Shown piece after piece: positions 1-12,894 of a DNA stretch of 64,000 bases; within the stretch, counting starts at the first letter, position 1; each line of letters opens with the position of its first letter. Origin of the DNA: Atriophallophorus winterbourni (taxonomy: Eukaryota; Platyhelminthes; Trematoda; Plagiorchiida; Microphallidae); the NCBI GenBank assembly GCA_013407085.1, contig JACCGJ010000605.1:62001-126000 (forward strand), in the 5' to 3' direction. Position numbers and translations under genes: made by a program. Below the pieces are notes generated by a model that did not search any database, had not been told where the DNA came from, and worked only from the letters and a program-made list of their open reading frames with translations.

Positions 1-379
1 ACGTCTCGAATATCAGAGGCGTACGAAAATAAGCTGTGATTAACAATGAGCTAAAAGGCTGAATGTCGACGTGGCTGCCCTACAAGAGACGCATTACCAG
101 ACACTGGTATGTTAGCAAAATTTATTATACGTTTTTGAAAGGAAGGGTTCTGATGAGCCTCGACTGCATGAGTTGGGTTTGCCGTGCGTAACAGCGACTA
201 AAAGCAGCAGAACCCAGCAGCAGCGGAGCGAACGGATTAGGACTCTAAATCTGAAGTGCATTACTGGTACCGTTACGCTGGTCAACGTTTATGCACCAAC
301 GCTTTCTGTGACGCCTGCTGATAAAGACGCTTTTTATCATAACGTCACAACAGTCTCAAAACGTGCTACAAAAAAGCAA
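1..379 (+). mobile_element. RTE family A fragment, endonuclease region (partial, broken)
   Basis: This stretch is nearly the same, base for base, as 51204-51595, the apurinic endonuclease (APE) region of the complete RTE family A element further right. It still encodes recognisable pieces such as VNVYAPT. Relative to that copy it carries single-base deletions (near 147 and 171) and other small changes, so no long frame remains. It starts at the window edge. It stops abruptly at about 379, inside the endonuclease, where the other copy continues, so this copy lacks its 3' part. The similarity is seen directly; the family name rests on the layout of the complete copy. Confidence 0.85.
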
Positions 380-3300
380 GTCACTCATGAATGGTATGAT
401 TGCACTTAGATTAAAAGTGAATCGCCATCGGGGCCCAAATGATATTTGTAGATCAAACTCAAGCACATTCGAGACTTACTGAGCTTTATCTTCACTTTCA
501 TCACATAATGACAGCAAGCGTCCAGAAACCGGATGTAGAGTGTGGGGTATGTGGTCACAAGAATGCACCCCAAGCTTATTGTTTTTGATATAAATGATCA
601 GCTTATAGCCAACAAGCGTCTTTGATAAACGTTTGTATTTAGTTGAGCAATACTTCAAAATTGATCAATCGTGTCCGATGATTATCTACTTTCATTTCGT
701 CGCTCAGTGAATATTTACAAGAAAAATCTCGCGAATCTTGAACAAAGCAAAACAATCGTAAAAGCTTTCGTTGTGACACAGTCGATGAGAACTTGCCAGT
801 AAGTATACTAGTTTTGTGCGATAATATGCAAAGCTAATCGCTTTTATTCACTAGTAAATGTGGTCCTACTAAATAAATCGTATCTATAAAGATTCGCCAT
901 TTCTCTATGTTCGCGAAACATATATTCGTAGTGCTGTTCATTTGCTGACATTAATCTTGAAATTGTAAATCTCTAGATCAAGTTTTGTAAAATCTTTTAT
1001 TCAAGTTCCAGCTTCTCCTCATACAGTCGAGTGAACAACGTAGACACTACCGTAAGCCATTCCACGGTCTAAAGGTTTTTTAACCGATTTGACCTGTCTG
1101 CAAGGCACCTGCTGCAATAAATTACAGAAAGTGCTCGTATCATGCTACAGCGAAAACGCCCCTTCTCTTATTGCTGACCCCTTTGAAAAACCAAATTCAC
1201 ACCTCGGGTTTTGGTCCCCAAGTGTCAAGTCAGTCTGGCAAGTAGAGCCTTGTCATCGGGGATAAACACTGATTTATTTCACAACTTATTTGTAGTCCCA
1301 CTAGGTCTCCTGAATTCATGTTCTCGAAATTCTGACGGAAAAACGCTATTGAACGTCCGTTTGCGTTTTGCAACATGGCGGGGTTTCGTACGAACTTACA
1401 TATGTCTCAAAGAACGTTTCGTTTTTATTCTATCTCGCAATCTGTGAGATTTCGTTGTTGCTCGCATCCCTGCTCCATTAATGGGTGCGAACCACGACAC
1501 ATCTAGAATCACACAGTGATGCTTCATTGTATGAACACTGCATAACATTGGATTCTAGGTTCATTTATTTCTCCAAATAAGATATTTCTAATAATTTCGC
1601 AATCAAAATCCTGAACTTGCTGCCACCTTAAGCTGCATGGTTTAATTTGGGCAGAGATGTCAATTATTCTGACACTGTTAAACGTGCTTCAGTCAACATT
1701 CGGAGCAAATCCTTGTTGACGATCCAACACAAATAGCAGTTCGAAACATTGTTACTTGCGTTGTTTGTCAAAACAAATCATGGCACCGGAAACGGAATGA
1801 GGTCAGAGTGAGATGAACCATGTTTACCTTTTGTCTCGGTCACCATAGCAAGTTGTTGCTTGGCTGCTTCATTCTTAAAAGTCTATTCGGTGATCATTGA
1901 GGAACAGGAATTAAATGAAATGAAAACATCGAGTGGGTGAATAAGTGAGGTGTCATTTTCCAGTAACATTTAATCCTAAACCAAGTTTAACTAGGAGAGA
2001 TTACTATGATGTTCGAAAACATTTCGTAGGAAATCTACTTTGCTGGTATCGCACGGGTTTTATCCTTGCCAGGTAGCCGAGCTTACCTTTGGGTTCCTTA
2101 TCGCGAACGGGTATGACAATTATCGAAAATTATCGGCACGCTTTATACCATTTGGTTAGGTGGAGTAAAAGAGTTGAGCACATTTTCCCGAATTGGCAAC
2201 CACAACGGGGATCGACCAGCGCACTGCTCTTAATGCGAACTTTTAGTCCGCAACACCGCCCTTCGTAATTCTTGGTGTATGCGGCGTAACCCTGTTGTCT
2301 GCGTCTGCGTTATCAGGAGAATTTAAACGTACCCCAGCGTTTGAGCATAATCGCATTGACTATGTTTTGTTGTTATCAGTGTGATGCGGTCGATAGCCTG
2401 ATAAATTCTTCAACTATTGATGGCGATTTCGGAGTTATTTTTAATTCGATGTCCCAGGTGGTGCAAAATAAAAAAACAGATCATCATTATCGCACTATTG
2501 GTTAAAACAGTGAGCTCCATACTAATTTACATTTACTTTTGTGTGGCTTGCTACAAGGGTGGATTGACCGGCTTCGCTGAGCACCATAGAGGGATAACTG
2601 TGAGTTTCCTCCTTGATTGAAACGTGGAATCCAAATGCTGACTGTACCGATCCCGTTTAACGAAACCTTGGAGTATAGCATCCATGATTTTCTACGATTT
2701 CCTCCTTTACTGCACACTGATGTCTCCAAGCGCCTCCTAGTTCGTGTGAATTCCACATTTATTTTTCTGAAAACTTTTGGCCAATTTTTCACTTTCTTTG
2801 AATGCAGAAACGATTAACTCTAGTGCCAATTTCGAAAAAGAAAGAGTATTTAGACGAGTCATGTTTTGCTTTTAGCCATAAAGCATGGTTAAATTGGTAG
2901 ACCTTGGCTACTATCGATGCCTTGTTCGGATAAGTGAGGAATTCGACGCTTACATGAGCTTGCTGGCTGTAGGGATACGGTTGGACCCTTCCATTTTGGA
3001 AATATTCAAGGATGTCTCATTCACAATCTATTTGCTTGTCAATTATTACACATTAGATTGCGCGCGCGAAAATTTATATTGACTTTGTATAATGCGCCAA
3101 CTTCTGTGAACAAACTGGTAATGGCGTCCATCGGGGCAATTCTAATTTTAAAAAACTTCGCTTCAGGCTTGCGTGTTTAACGCCTCTAATATAGACAGAT
3201 TAAAGCTAGAATGAACACGCGGTGAATATCCATCGTTTGACGTTTGAAAGAAAACCGTTAGGCAAACATCAAAGTGATCTTGACAGCCTCGTGGCAAACC

Positions 3301-6260
3301 CGGATTGCGTGTACACGTTTGTGCTGTGTTTACACAAATGGCGCAAACCGCAATCCCGCTTTGTTTTTCAAAGCATTGTGCTCAGAGGTCGTGGTGGCTA
3401 CAAAAATGAAGTTCGCATGTCATCATGTTTTGGTTCGTGAACAATGCGCCCGATCAATTGTATCGGAACATGCAATACTATTTTGGGTAACTAACCTATC
3501 ATAAGTTGTTTTCTATTGTGAAAGTAGGCATGAGTTAGTACTGGTGTGCTCGTTGCTCGACCAAGGTTATTCGTGAGAACAAAAAAAATTGAATTGAGCT
3601 CTTGACCACTTAGACCTAACACAGATTCTTGAGCGATTTAAGTTTCGAGAACTCATATTATCGAACAGCATTGAGCTTTGCGATTACCATATGGTAGTAC
3701 ATATTCTTTAGAGCAGGAAATATACTCGAAAACCAACATCAATAATTCTACGTACAGCCGGGTTAAAGACCCTGACTTAATACGTAGGTCCAGCCAAATC
3801 ATCTTGCAACAACTGTGAGTCTAACCTCAAAACGAAAGACTCGAAACTGAGTGTGGTCACAACAGTTGCGGCGAGCGACAGTTCACACATGAATTATGAC
3901 TTAGAGTATAGATAAGTGGCTGCATGTCGTGTGAGTAACATTTTTAGAGTAACCATTTGAGCGAGATTTTGGACTAGGTATTTTTGTACGTATGTATCAA
4001 ACAACTCTGAATGTTTCGACAAAACTAGGTGAAAACCTTCGTTCTTCCTAAACAGCTTTCCATATACCACGGAAGACCTTGTTTTCGCGGTAGTACACAC
4101 TATCAAGAATAAATTTATATTTTGGGGCAAGTCCTTCAAGTTTACGCTGCATGTTCTATGGATTTCCATATGTGCTTGTTAAAAATATTCCAAGAATCCG
4201 TCATAGCTTCATGGAAGCGCGCTTGTAAACGAAATTGCAATTTTAAGTTGTTTTAGCTACTGCATACACAGATTCCAAGATTTTTTCGGCCGTAGTTCTG
4301 CTCAAAATTGTCGATTCAAACTAAGATATGTAGCGATAGGTTATTGCTTCTCTGCAGCACTTTATATTTTTCAATGCTAATGGGAGGTTTATTTCCCAAC
4401 ATTAATTCACGTAATGCGTCCAAGTCACGCTGCAGTTGCAAATAGTCCGTGGGGTATTCTGCCTAGTTCAAAGCCTAATATTGTCATCAGTCAAACCTAG
4501 CTTGAGCTTCCATGCTCACAAAATAAACACAGATCAAAGTATAGTTTGAAAATAAATGTGTAGCGAATACCATACACTAGTTTGTGAACTTGGGCAAAGT
4601 GAGTTTGTACATATTTTACAAAATCACATGAATTTCTTGGATAGGACTGAGATATCATGCTATGGTGAAAATTTTAATCACTCTCCACACACGGTAGAAT
4701 GTGTTTTAAACTTGCTTTGTATATATAGTAAAACAGTTGAATCACAAGTCGAACTATTCGTATTTCGCAACTATGTACATAAGTGAGAGCGATCGATATA
4801 AGAGTCGTAATAACAATGATTATCGCTTTGCTTGCATTCCGATCACTGACCTACAATTATAACCGTTTTAACAGGTGTTCTAGAATCACTTTGTGGGTCT
4901 TTATTTAAACATCGTGTTCAGTAGTTTAAACATCATTTACCGATTATTTCAATGTCAAGCCAAGTTTTCCAACAACTTAGTTTACAATCTTGAGTTACTG
5001 TGTGTATACTTTTTAGCGGTTCGCGGTGTGTTAGCCTTACTAACAATTGATTTAAAAGGCTAACATTGTGCGTGGTAGTTGGCGTTGTATGGGAAACGAG
5101 GTCAAAGGTTCACGCAGGCCTCACTAACATTGTTAAACACGCAGAGCATGCGTGTACCTTGTGGTCCAGGGTGTACCAGGTAAAAGTACGAATTTGGCTG
5201 AGGTAAAACAAGTCTCACGTTGCGCCAAATTTGGAAATGATGAGCGATCCGCAGTCACGAAATTAAACTTTGAAAAGATTAGGGATATACCGTGCTGTGC
5301 AATGTATTGTCGCAGACATTGTCTTGGTAGAATTGTAATGCTTATTGCTGCTAGATTTTACCGCCACGTGCTTGGCAGAAACATTAGGTATATTTTTCGG
5401 CATTTCAGTAAGAATTGATGTGAACCTGTTTTTGACGAGAGAAAAAACAATGCAGGCAAAATACCACAAGCTACTCACTCTGACGAGCAGGATAGGTCTG
5501 CCACATTTTCCACTCACAAAACAGAGTTAGTCATAGCCGCTCCATGCGTTCCGATGTTTTGGATGATCGGTTGACGCTGTTAAAGATCTTTAGGAAATAT
5601 TGCAGCGGCAATGCTGTTTAACACCACGTGTGCAGTAAAGCCCGTAGCGACAAAGAAAACAATAAGAAATTAAGAATCAACGATATATGAAATGGATTTG
5701 TTCTAAAAAACGATTGCTTCGGGGTGTGAAGTTATTGATTAAAATAAATTTAAATGTCCAGTAATTGTAGATCCGTCGGTAACATAATATCCGTTTTCCA
5801 TCCGTTACACGCAAAAATGAAGCTTTGTTGATGTACAAAGCTGTGGAACTTAAACCCCCGAAAACAGATCTTAATTAGAATCATTCCGCTGGCTACTGTT
5901 TTGCTAGCTACAATATGTTTTCACGAAAGACTCTGTAATCATGTTCAAATTGAAACGTATCTGAATGCAGAATAATAGAATTAAACGCGCTGATGATAAT
6001 TAAGCTCAAGTTAACGTTTCTGAAAATACAGTTGTCACCACACAACATACTGAAAACCTGTATACGAACACGTTATCAAGGTGAAGATTGTATTGAAAAA
6101 TGTAGTTGATTTTCCCCAGGCCCAGTTAGTTGTTATTCCCATGCCTGTTTCAGTGATCAATATTTTGAAAGTAGATTTTATTTTTTAGTCGCAAGTTACC
6201 ACTTTATTTGAGTTTTCTGAAGAACAATTAACAAAATGATAAAACAACGCATTCTTAAAC
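380..6260. other. Gene-less AT-rich stretch
   Basis: I found no convincing exon, repeat copy or RNA gene here. The open frames are all short, start and stop at random, and lack paired splice signals. A distant exon of an unrecognised gene cannot be excluded. Confidence 0.5.
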
Positions 6261-6263
6261 GGA

Positions 6264-6316
6264 AGTTAAGAGCCTAATGTTAATTCAAAGTAATTCAAAG
6301 TTAAGAGCCTAATGTT
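6264..6316. repeat. Short direct repeat (two 18-bp copies, 35 bp apart)
   Basis: The 18-base word AGTTAAGAGCCTAATGTT is present at 6264-6281 and again at 6299-6316. It looks like a small local tandem duplication upstream of the promoter of the RhoGAP gene. No function is implied. Confidence 0.85.
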
Positions 6317-6473
6317 CAGAAATGTCCGTAATCAGGATTGAGAATTAACGCTGGACGAGTATAATGCTCAGGCGGTAATAACGACCACGCTATCAGAGAT
6401 AACGGCATACTCTCCGTTCATTGGTGGAACGCTCAGGCACACTCAATGCTGGGTCAGAGCTATCTAATAACTG

Positions 6474-6596
6474 ATTGGCCAAGTGTTCTTGAACGTGACA
6501 CTGAACCATCAGTTGGCCGACCAATCAAATATGGCCTAGTCGCAATTGGCCAATGGCTGAGCTGTCGGTAAATCACCTGTTCGGGGAGCTATATAA
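6474..6596 (+). promoter_or_regulatory. Core promoter of the RhoGAP gene: CCAAT boxes and TATA box
   Basis: Four CCAAT/ATTGG pentamers lie at 6474-6478, 6521-6525, 6545-6549 and 6550-6554; the last two touch each other in opposite orientation. A TATATAA box follows at 6590-6596. A start site about 30 bases further on (near 6620-6625) would give a 5' UTR of about 60 bases before the ATG at 6682. Clustered CCAAT boxes are classic NF-Y sites. The elements are seen; the start site is inferred. Confidence 0.6.
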
Positions 6597-6681
6597 CGGG
6601 CCTCAAGGCCCTTAAGTAATATTATCCTCGTAGTTTGTGCTAGTTTTCATTGCTCGAGACTTTCATTCGGTGTGAATTACT

Positions 6682-9612
6682 ATGGATTCGATTAATGACG
6701 TGAGGGTGAGTATTTATATTCGTTATTTGATGTCAACATATATGTAACTGAACTGCAGACAAGCAAATTGTCCTATGCCCTTACCAGACAACCAGTGCAA
6801 AATAATGTGGTTTTAATAACCCGGAATTATGCTAGTAACACAAGGTCGCTGACGGAAGATTGCGCTGAGTTCCAAACTGTCCGATGGTCGTTAATAGGTT
6901 ATGTTTAGTTGTATATTATTTATTGTTAGTTTGAATAAATTTACTAAATTTCTTACATGTACATTAAAGTCAAATTATTATCATCGAGTTTCACAGCTTA
7001 AATACGAACGTGACGTCAGAAGGCAGCAAAATGTTCACCGAATAATCACAATTAAATTATGTGTAGAATCGAAATCTTATCGGAAAATAATGTTGCATTC
7101 TATTTCATTTCAGACGTCGATGCTTCAACGAGCCGCTCGATTAGTAAACGGTACTCATAGCGAAGAAGCGTGGCACCTAATCAGCCTTTTCCAACAGTCT
7201 CAACCGGTTGCCTTTTTGAGAATATGTCATCATATTCTGGCCTCGTTCCTGGAGCTCACGCACGATTACTTTGACGATGATTGGCCCTTGCAGTCGCGGC
7301 TCTTGACACGTGCCAGTTCACTCGCCTCCCTTTGTGACCGTCTATCGAATTCTCGCGCGAAATCAAACGACGTCGATCCTCTAGTGTTCGCTACGGCTAA
7401 CGATTCGACAGATATATTTTCTCCACAGTTCTGCTCCCCAATTATCGCAAAAGATCGGACAAAAAACGGGCAACCTTTGACGCCATCACAACAAGGCCTG
7501 GCCAAGTTTAAATCGCTATCAGCTAAATGCTTGCTCAAACAAATTTTACCGTCGAAACCTCGCACGTTGCCCCAAGAAAACTGCGAGCGTACAGCTGAGT
7601 TCTCGACGATCATCAGGCACAACGGTTAGTTTACTATTTTCTCTTAATTTTCGATCTTGTTTATCGCGATAATCTCCCCAAGGAAATCATAATTGCTTCA
7701 AGCTTATGCGATTCTATAGGAAATACTTTTTTTCTGTAAAACAGTAAAAATAATGATTTATTCACTGTTTATCCCGAACCGATAAATATGTATTCGCCTA
7801 AATATTCTGCAACATTGCTTTGATTAAACAAATAGAAAGGTGTTTAACTTCTTGCATTTATCATGCTCTCACTTGCAGCCATGTCAGTTGGACATTGCTC
7901 TACGCCTTTGGGCTCAAACACATGGAACTGTTCCCCACGTATCGGTTCTCGCAGTAACAAGGAAATGTGCGATAATTTAAACAGCATGATTTGTCGTTTC
8001 CTGATCAACTACATGTTGCAAAGCCCCGGTAAGTGTTATTCGGTGACTGTTTACTATCCCTTCATGATATTTCTATCATCTGTGATTAACGCTTCTTCTT
8101 TTTCGTTGTAGCTATTTGTCTAACCGAGGGAATATTTCGAATTCCGGGCAGTTCACAAAGAATCCGAGAACTGTGGACCCAGCTACGCGAGTATGTGTGT
8201 TCATCGTACTATCGCTTCCCACAACCCACCCCCGACGCACCCTCGTTTTCACCGGCGGACGAATGGGGTCTGTACATCATCCTGGAGTCCTATTCCCCCC
8301 ATGACTTGGCCAGCTTGTTACTACGTTGTCTAAGCAACTGCTCGCTGAGTTCCAGCAAACACGCCATGCAATTCCTTTCAGACGACGCCGTTAACTCTTC
8401 AAAATCGAATGGTCTAATCCACGAACAAGCTGCTGAACTTTGCTTCATGGCTACTCGTCTACAGTACAGCTTCGTCCCGAATGACGAATCATCCGATTTT
8501 TCCGAGGACTGGAAACGCATCCTATGCCACGCACAACAACTTCTCGCCTACCGAATCGTTTTGCAATTTCTTCTCCCCGCTCCGGAACGCTCACTTTTGT
8601 TGAGCCTTCTTCAACTCTTCCAAAAGGTAACTTGTTCCAGTGAATCATCTCGAATGCCCGCGGAGTGTCTAGCCCGTTGTGCTGCTGTTGCGGTGTTCGG
8701 TTCACCATCGGAATCAAGTACACCAGAACAATTGACCAGTGCGGACCGTGAGCGAAACCCGTTGCTATGGCGGATAGACACTTTGACCAACTTGATCCGT
8801 GTGGCCGATCGATTGCATGATTTGCCCGGCGTGGTCTACTTGGCAGTGAAGAATCGTCTGCGAAGTCGTTTTGGTCTATCCCCGATTGCTGCCTCGACTC
8901 AACCGAACAATCAGCGGGACAGTCCGAATTCGTATGAGTTTGGATATACCGGGGCGGTCGCCAAGAAGACGTATTGTCTACCAGGAAACCGCCTTCCGAC
9001 TTCCGTTGAACCGGTGAGTTTGGCATTACAAATCGATTTGCTAATAAAAGTAAACTTTCCGTTTTAATTCATGACGAAGTAAACAAGAGCGTGAAATGTG
9101 CATGTATTTAGATATTCTGTTTTCTGATACCCATCGATCCTTTGAGAAGGACGGTTTATTGTTTTAGACATATCCACAAGATGAAACTACTAAGTGTTGC
9201 CATTAGTTTAGCATTAAAGTAGCTATGATGAATTCATAAGATAATTGTTTGCTCATTCTCCGAATTCCAGATTTCCAAATCCTCCCGACTGGACAACGAT
9301 GTCAAAGTCGATTCCACTCCTGTCCGACCGGCGCTGGATCGAACATCTCGTGCACGAACAAGCCTAATTCGTGCCATGTCTTCCGTGGATGCTGGTCAAA
9401 GTATTTCCACCGAGGCCAAACGAAACATGCCCATGTCTGATGCATTCAAATTTTGGCGAAGACGAAAACCACTTCCACCATCCGTACACAATTTGCGCTC
9501 AACCGGAAATCGTTTGACCAAAGTTCTCAGTTCCTCCGCAATCGAACGCAGACGTTTCTTACCCACGCGAATGGATAGTCTCCGTGAGATATCTTCCAAC
9601 GGTTCTGAGTGA
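6682..9612 (+). CDS. RhoGAP-domain protein, ARHGAP19-like (five exons, 642 aa)
   Basis: The exons are 6682-6705, 7114-7624, 7879-8028, 8112-9013 and 9271-9612. Every junction has GT...AG ends (donors GTGAGT, GTTAGT, GTAAGT, GTGAGT), and the phases 0, 1, 1, 0 give one uninterrupted 643-codon frame ending in TGA. The ATG has A at -3 and G at +4 and lies about 85 bases after a TATA box. The RhoGAP signature lies at about residues 229-241: GIFRIPG, with the arginine finger at R238. It is followed by a helical region and a LLPAP motif near residue 382, as in the catalytic domain that speeds GTP hydrolysis by Rho GTPases. Order and length resemble ARHGAP19/11. The domain is divergent: near residues 410-420 the usual asparagine of the NLA motif is replaced (ECLA). 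The C-terminal 110 residues are basic and serine-rich. RhoGAP is fairly sure; the subfamily is inference. Confidence 0.72.
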
Positions 9613-12167
9613 TGCCGCGAATGTTCAAACTTCCACGGAGCGCTACTGTGATATCCATCGATCTATCTGTCACGTGACTGTTCACGCTACATGATATTGT
9701 GCATTGTATACGTCTTTCTTGGCTATTTGGAATGTTGAATTCTGACAAACTCAAGTTTGATTCCGATGTAATTAGTTTGTATTGCTAGTTATATTTATAT
9801 TGCCCATATTCTTGTTTTGGTTTTGCAAATGATATCATGGGCTACTTTACATTTTGATCATAAATCACGGGTTAGTTTAGTGCCAATTATATCTTAGTAC
9901 TTAAGTGCAATCCCTAGATTCCACATTGCCATCAAGCCAATAAGAGGGGCGAGTTGGAAACTTACATTTAACTTTGAGTTTATTGTGCAGAGACATGAGT
10001 TAATTAAGTCAGTCGTGTTTCTTTGTTCTCAAATGTTAACACTTTTTAAATCTAGCACGAGTAGTGTTCACATTCCATAAATCGTTATCTTCAAAGAGCC
10101 TAGCAACAAAATAGCATCTCGGACACTACGGCAATTCAACCCCCCGCCGATGTGAACGATTGACTTGCCCGAAATCTGGCCGTAATAGTGATGACGTAAT
10201 CATTGCGACAACGAGCCCGTTTCCGCGGTGACGTAACCATAGGGCTACTTGCATGATTTTTGTGCGGCGATTTGTTAACGGGCCATGTCCAAAATCGGGA
10301 ACATGAGTGATTAGTTTGCCTTTGTGAATTGTGATCGATACGAAGCAGTTTCAGGATCGGAAGTTGATGAACGTGTGGGCATTTAAATTAATTCCCCACG
10401 AGGCGTGACATTTTCGAGGGCGAAATTCCCGTCAAAGTTTACAACATTCGAATTCGGTGCTAATGGCTACAAACGCCGAATTTTTAGTGAAAGATTGTGA
10501 GGCTAAACCAGCCTAGAAATTTGATGTAACAATAGCACCAGGTTCAATGGAAATTCCATGATTTAATTGACAAAATGCGGGAGCGACTAACGTTTAATAG
10601 AGTTTTATAAAATTTGACAAATTCTCTGCAGAATTACTCCCTTCGGCGAGGTAAACGCACTCCTGGCATTTAATTGGGGATTCCATTTACTTTGTAAATT
10701 ACTAGAACATTGTAATTGATAAATGTGAAAAGACAAATTTTCCAAGTTTTAGTGAGGTCGTTCGCTAATCCACCGCGAAGGCATATTCGATTCTAGCTCA
10801 AGACTAACGTGAATGTGGTTATTCGCTGAATGAAATATTTTTTGTCATAAACATTGAATCATGCCAACCCCGAAGAATTGACATTCATAGGGTAAATTTG
10901 AGGTTTTTATCAAGCCGTCAGACTGTCACAAATTGGTACTGATATCCGATTTCAATAGAATGGAACCACACAGCTCAGAATCGACCTCGAGAGAGAGAGA
11001 GTACCTAGTTGCGCGAATGATAGTGTTGAGTTTGCTCGTAGGCTCGATATGGAACCAAATCTTTCTCATTTGGTGCTCAAGGAGGGATCTTTGATTTTCC
11101 AGTAAAATATCGGATTCGAGCAGCCTCCCTCATATCTCAGTAGTTCATACTATTTACCGGCAATATAAAATTTCACATTTAGCAACTAACAAAATCATAA
11201 GCGTCACCGTCGCAATTAAGAGTAGAACCATCGAAGAGCCCTATAATTTTCTTAAGAATGCTATTTTTAGTTTATATTTATAGATAAAAAACTTTTTCGC
11301 ACACTACTCAACAAATGATATACGATAGGCAATATGCACGTTTTTGATCATGTGTTTTAATACAATAAATAGGCTGTATACATAAAAAATGTATGTAATG
11401 AACCATCTCCAATCTTTTCCAGGATGTTTCAACTTCACCACCAACCAGACGCACTGGGCACGATATGGCGATTGAACACAATCTGGTCTGAGGGAGAGCA
11501 TTCAAAACAAATAGTTAAAAAAGCAAACAGTCGCAGTTAGTAAAGAGTTCAATTATCTCCACTTCTTCCAAATCTTTGAAATTCCGTGACTAGTTTTGTA
11601 TTTTGCATTAGTGCGGAACGGTAGGATCAGTCTAATTCCCAGCTTATTCAACATTGATCCAACGTGAATGTGCGATCAATGAAAAACAGTATGTCTTTGA
11701 TCGATTTTAAAATCAATCAATCCCGATCAGGTCAAAAACGAACACTAGTATTCAAGTGTTATGCTAATAAAATCGAAGTATTTGCAAATTCAAACGGCAA
11801 CCCAGCTTTACTTAGCCAACCGCATGTGTTGAACAAGTTTTAAGACGCCCTCATCCAAAATTTCGGATGTACACACCAACTTCATCGGGGTATTTTAAAT
11901 CAGCATCATTGCGAAAAATTCAATCTATCGATTCTTTGCAACTTTTTGTCCGACGTACGTTCGAACTGCAAATGGATAAAAACTGTGAGATTGTTATCAC
12001 AGTGACCTTCAAGCATCCAGGGCATGACATGTAGTGCTGCGTCCGACCGATACTTCAATGCCCATCATTTACAGCATCAACGCTACCGTACTAGTAAACG
12101 ATCCTTTATTTGTTCCTGCTTTCGGAACGGGACACGTATAAATCTCGACCGAGCTTGTGATGCGCGT
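9613..12167. other. Spacer after the RhoGAP gene
   Basis: No gene or repeat copy was recognised. I did not see a canonical AATAAA signal in the first 350 bases after the RhoGAP stop codon, so the 3' UTR end is undefined. The stretch 10140-10450 is richer in G+C than its surroundings and contains the two TGACGTAA words listed separately. Confidence 0.5.
10192..10236. promoter_or_regulatory. Paired TGACGTAA words (possible CREB/ATF sites)
   Basis: TGACGTAA occurs at 10192-10199 and 10229-10236 in a locally G+C-rich patch. The octamer matches the CRE/ATF-type binding consensus. There is no annotated start site nearby, so any role as promoter or enhancer is only a suggestion. Confidence 0.2.
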
Positions 12168-12220
12168 AGACACTATTCCACGAGTTGGTCACGGTGACAA
12201 GCCTTAGCACGGTTAATTTG

Positions 12221-12811
12221 ATGAATGCTATAAACAAACGTGAAGAACAACACTGGCGAACGAGTTCGGACAAGTTTTTATTAAACCATCAGGGCGGCAA
12301 TAAATTCAATGAACAACATCATGTGACCATACCACAGAACCATCCACTCAGTCAAGCACAGAATGAAACACCCTTCTCGTGAGTGTTTCGACTAAACTTT
12401 AATGTGATAGTGATACATTGTTATTGTTTTCATTACGTATCAGTCCCTGGAGCCTGGTGGTTATCTCCGGTATCTTCAGCACGAATCCAAACATGATATG
12501 CAGTAAGTTTAAGGTGGTGGTTTAGATATATCTTTAGAAACGTGAATCTGCGGAGGATATCGAACATGGGCCATTCGATCGAAACTCGATCGCCAAATTC
12601 TCTAGGCCAATGTGATTTTGCATTGATTTAATGATGTGTAATTTAACATCTATTGATGAATCGAGAACGGAACTGAGGTTTAAGTGGGTAGGATGTGAGC
12701 GTTGACGAGGCACAGGTTGTTTTCAGTCGTTGAAATCGATATTCCAGCCGAATTACGTGACTTTTATTCTGCTAAACCTGCATCCACATTGGACGCCACT
12801 GAAGTGATTGG
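12221..12811 (+). CDS. Candidate spliced gene, function unknown (at least three exons)
   Basis: Three open segments chain in one frame through good splice signals. Exon A ends at 12378 (donor GTGAGT), exon B is 12444-12502 (acceptor TATCAG, donor GTAAGT) and exon C is 12727-12811 (acceptor TTTTCAG, donor GTAGCT). Exon A could begin at the ATG at 12221, or earlier after an AG at 12169. Exon C reads as a charged, helix-like segment (ELRDFYSAKPAS). I do not recognise the protein and found no certain last exon. All segments are short enough to be open by chance, so this is a weak call. A minus-strand candidate exon lies just to its right. Confidence 0.27.
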
Positions 12812-12894
12812 GTAGCTTTTTGGTTGTTCGATTGATAGATTTGGTCATCGTAAATCTACTAATGATAATAATATTATTGCAAGAAAAATTTAAC

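Noticed and set aside
2417..2817. Overlapping short frames on both strands
   Set aside because: AT-rich, no motif and no paired splice sites.
7266..7622. 118-codon open frame on the minus strand
   Set aside because: Shadow of RhoGAP exon 2.
8451..9026. 191-codon open frame on the minus strand
   Set aside because: It is the reverse of RhoGAP exon 4, which has splice signals and domain motifs on the plus strand.
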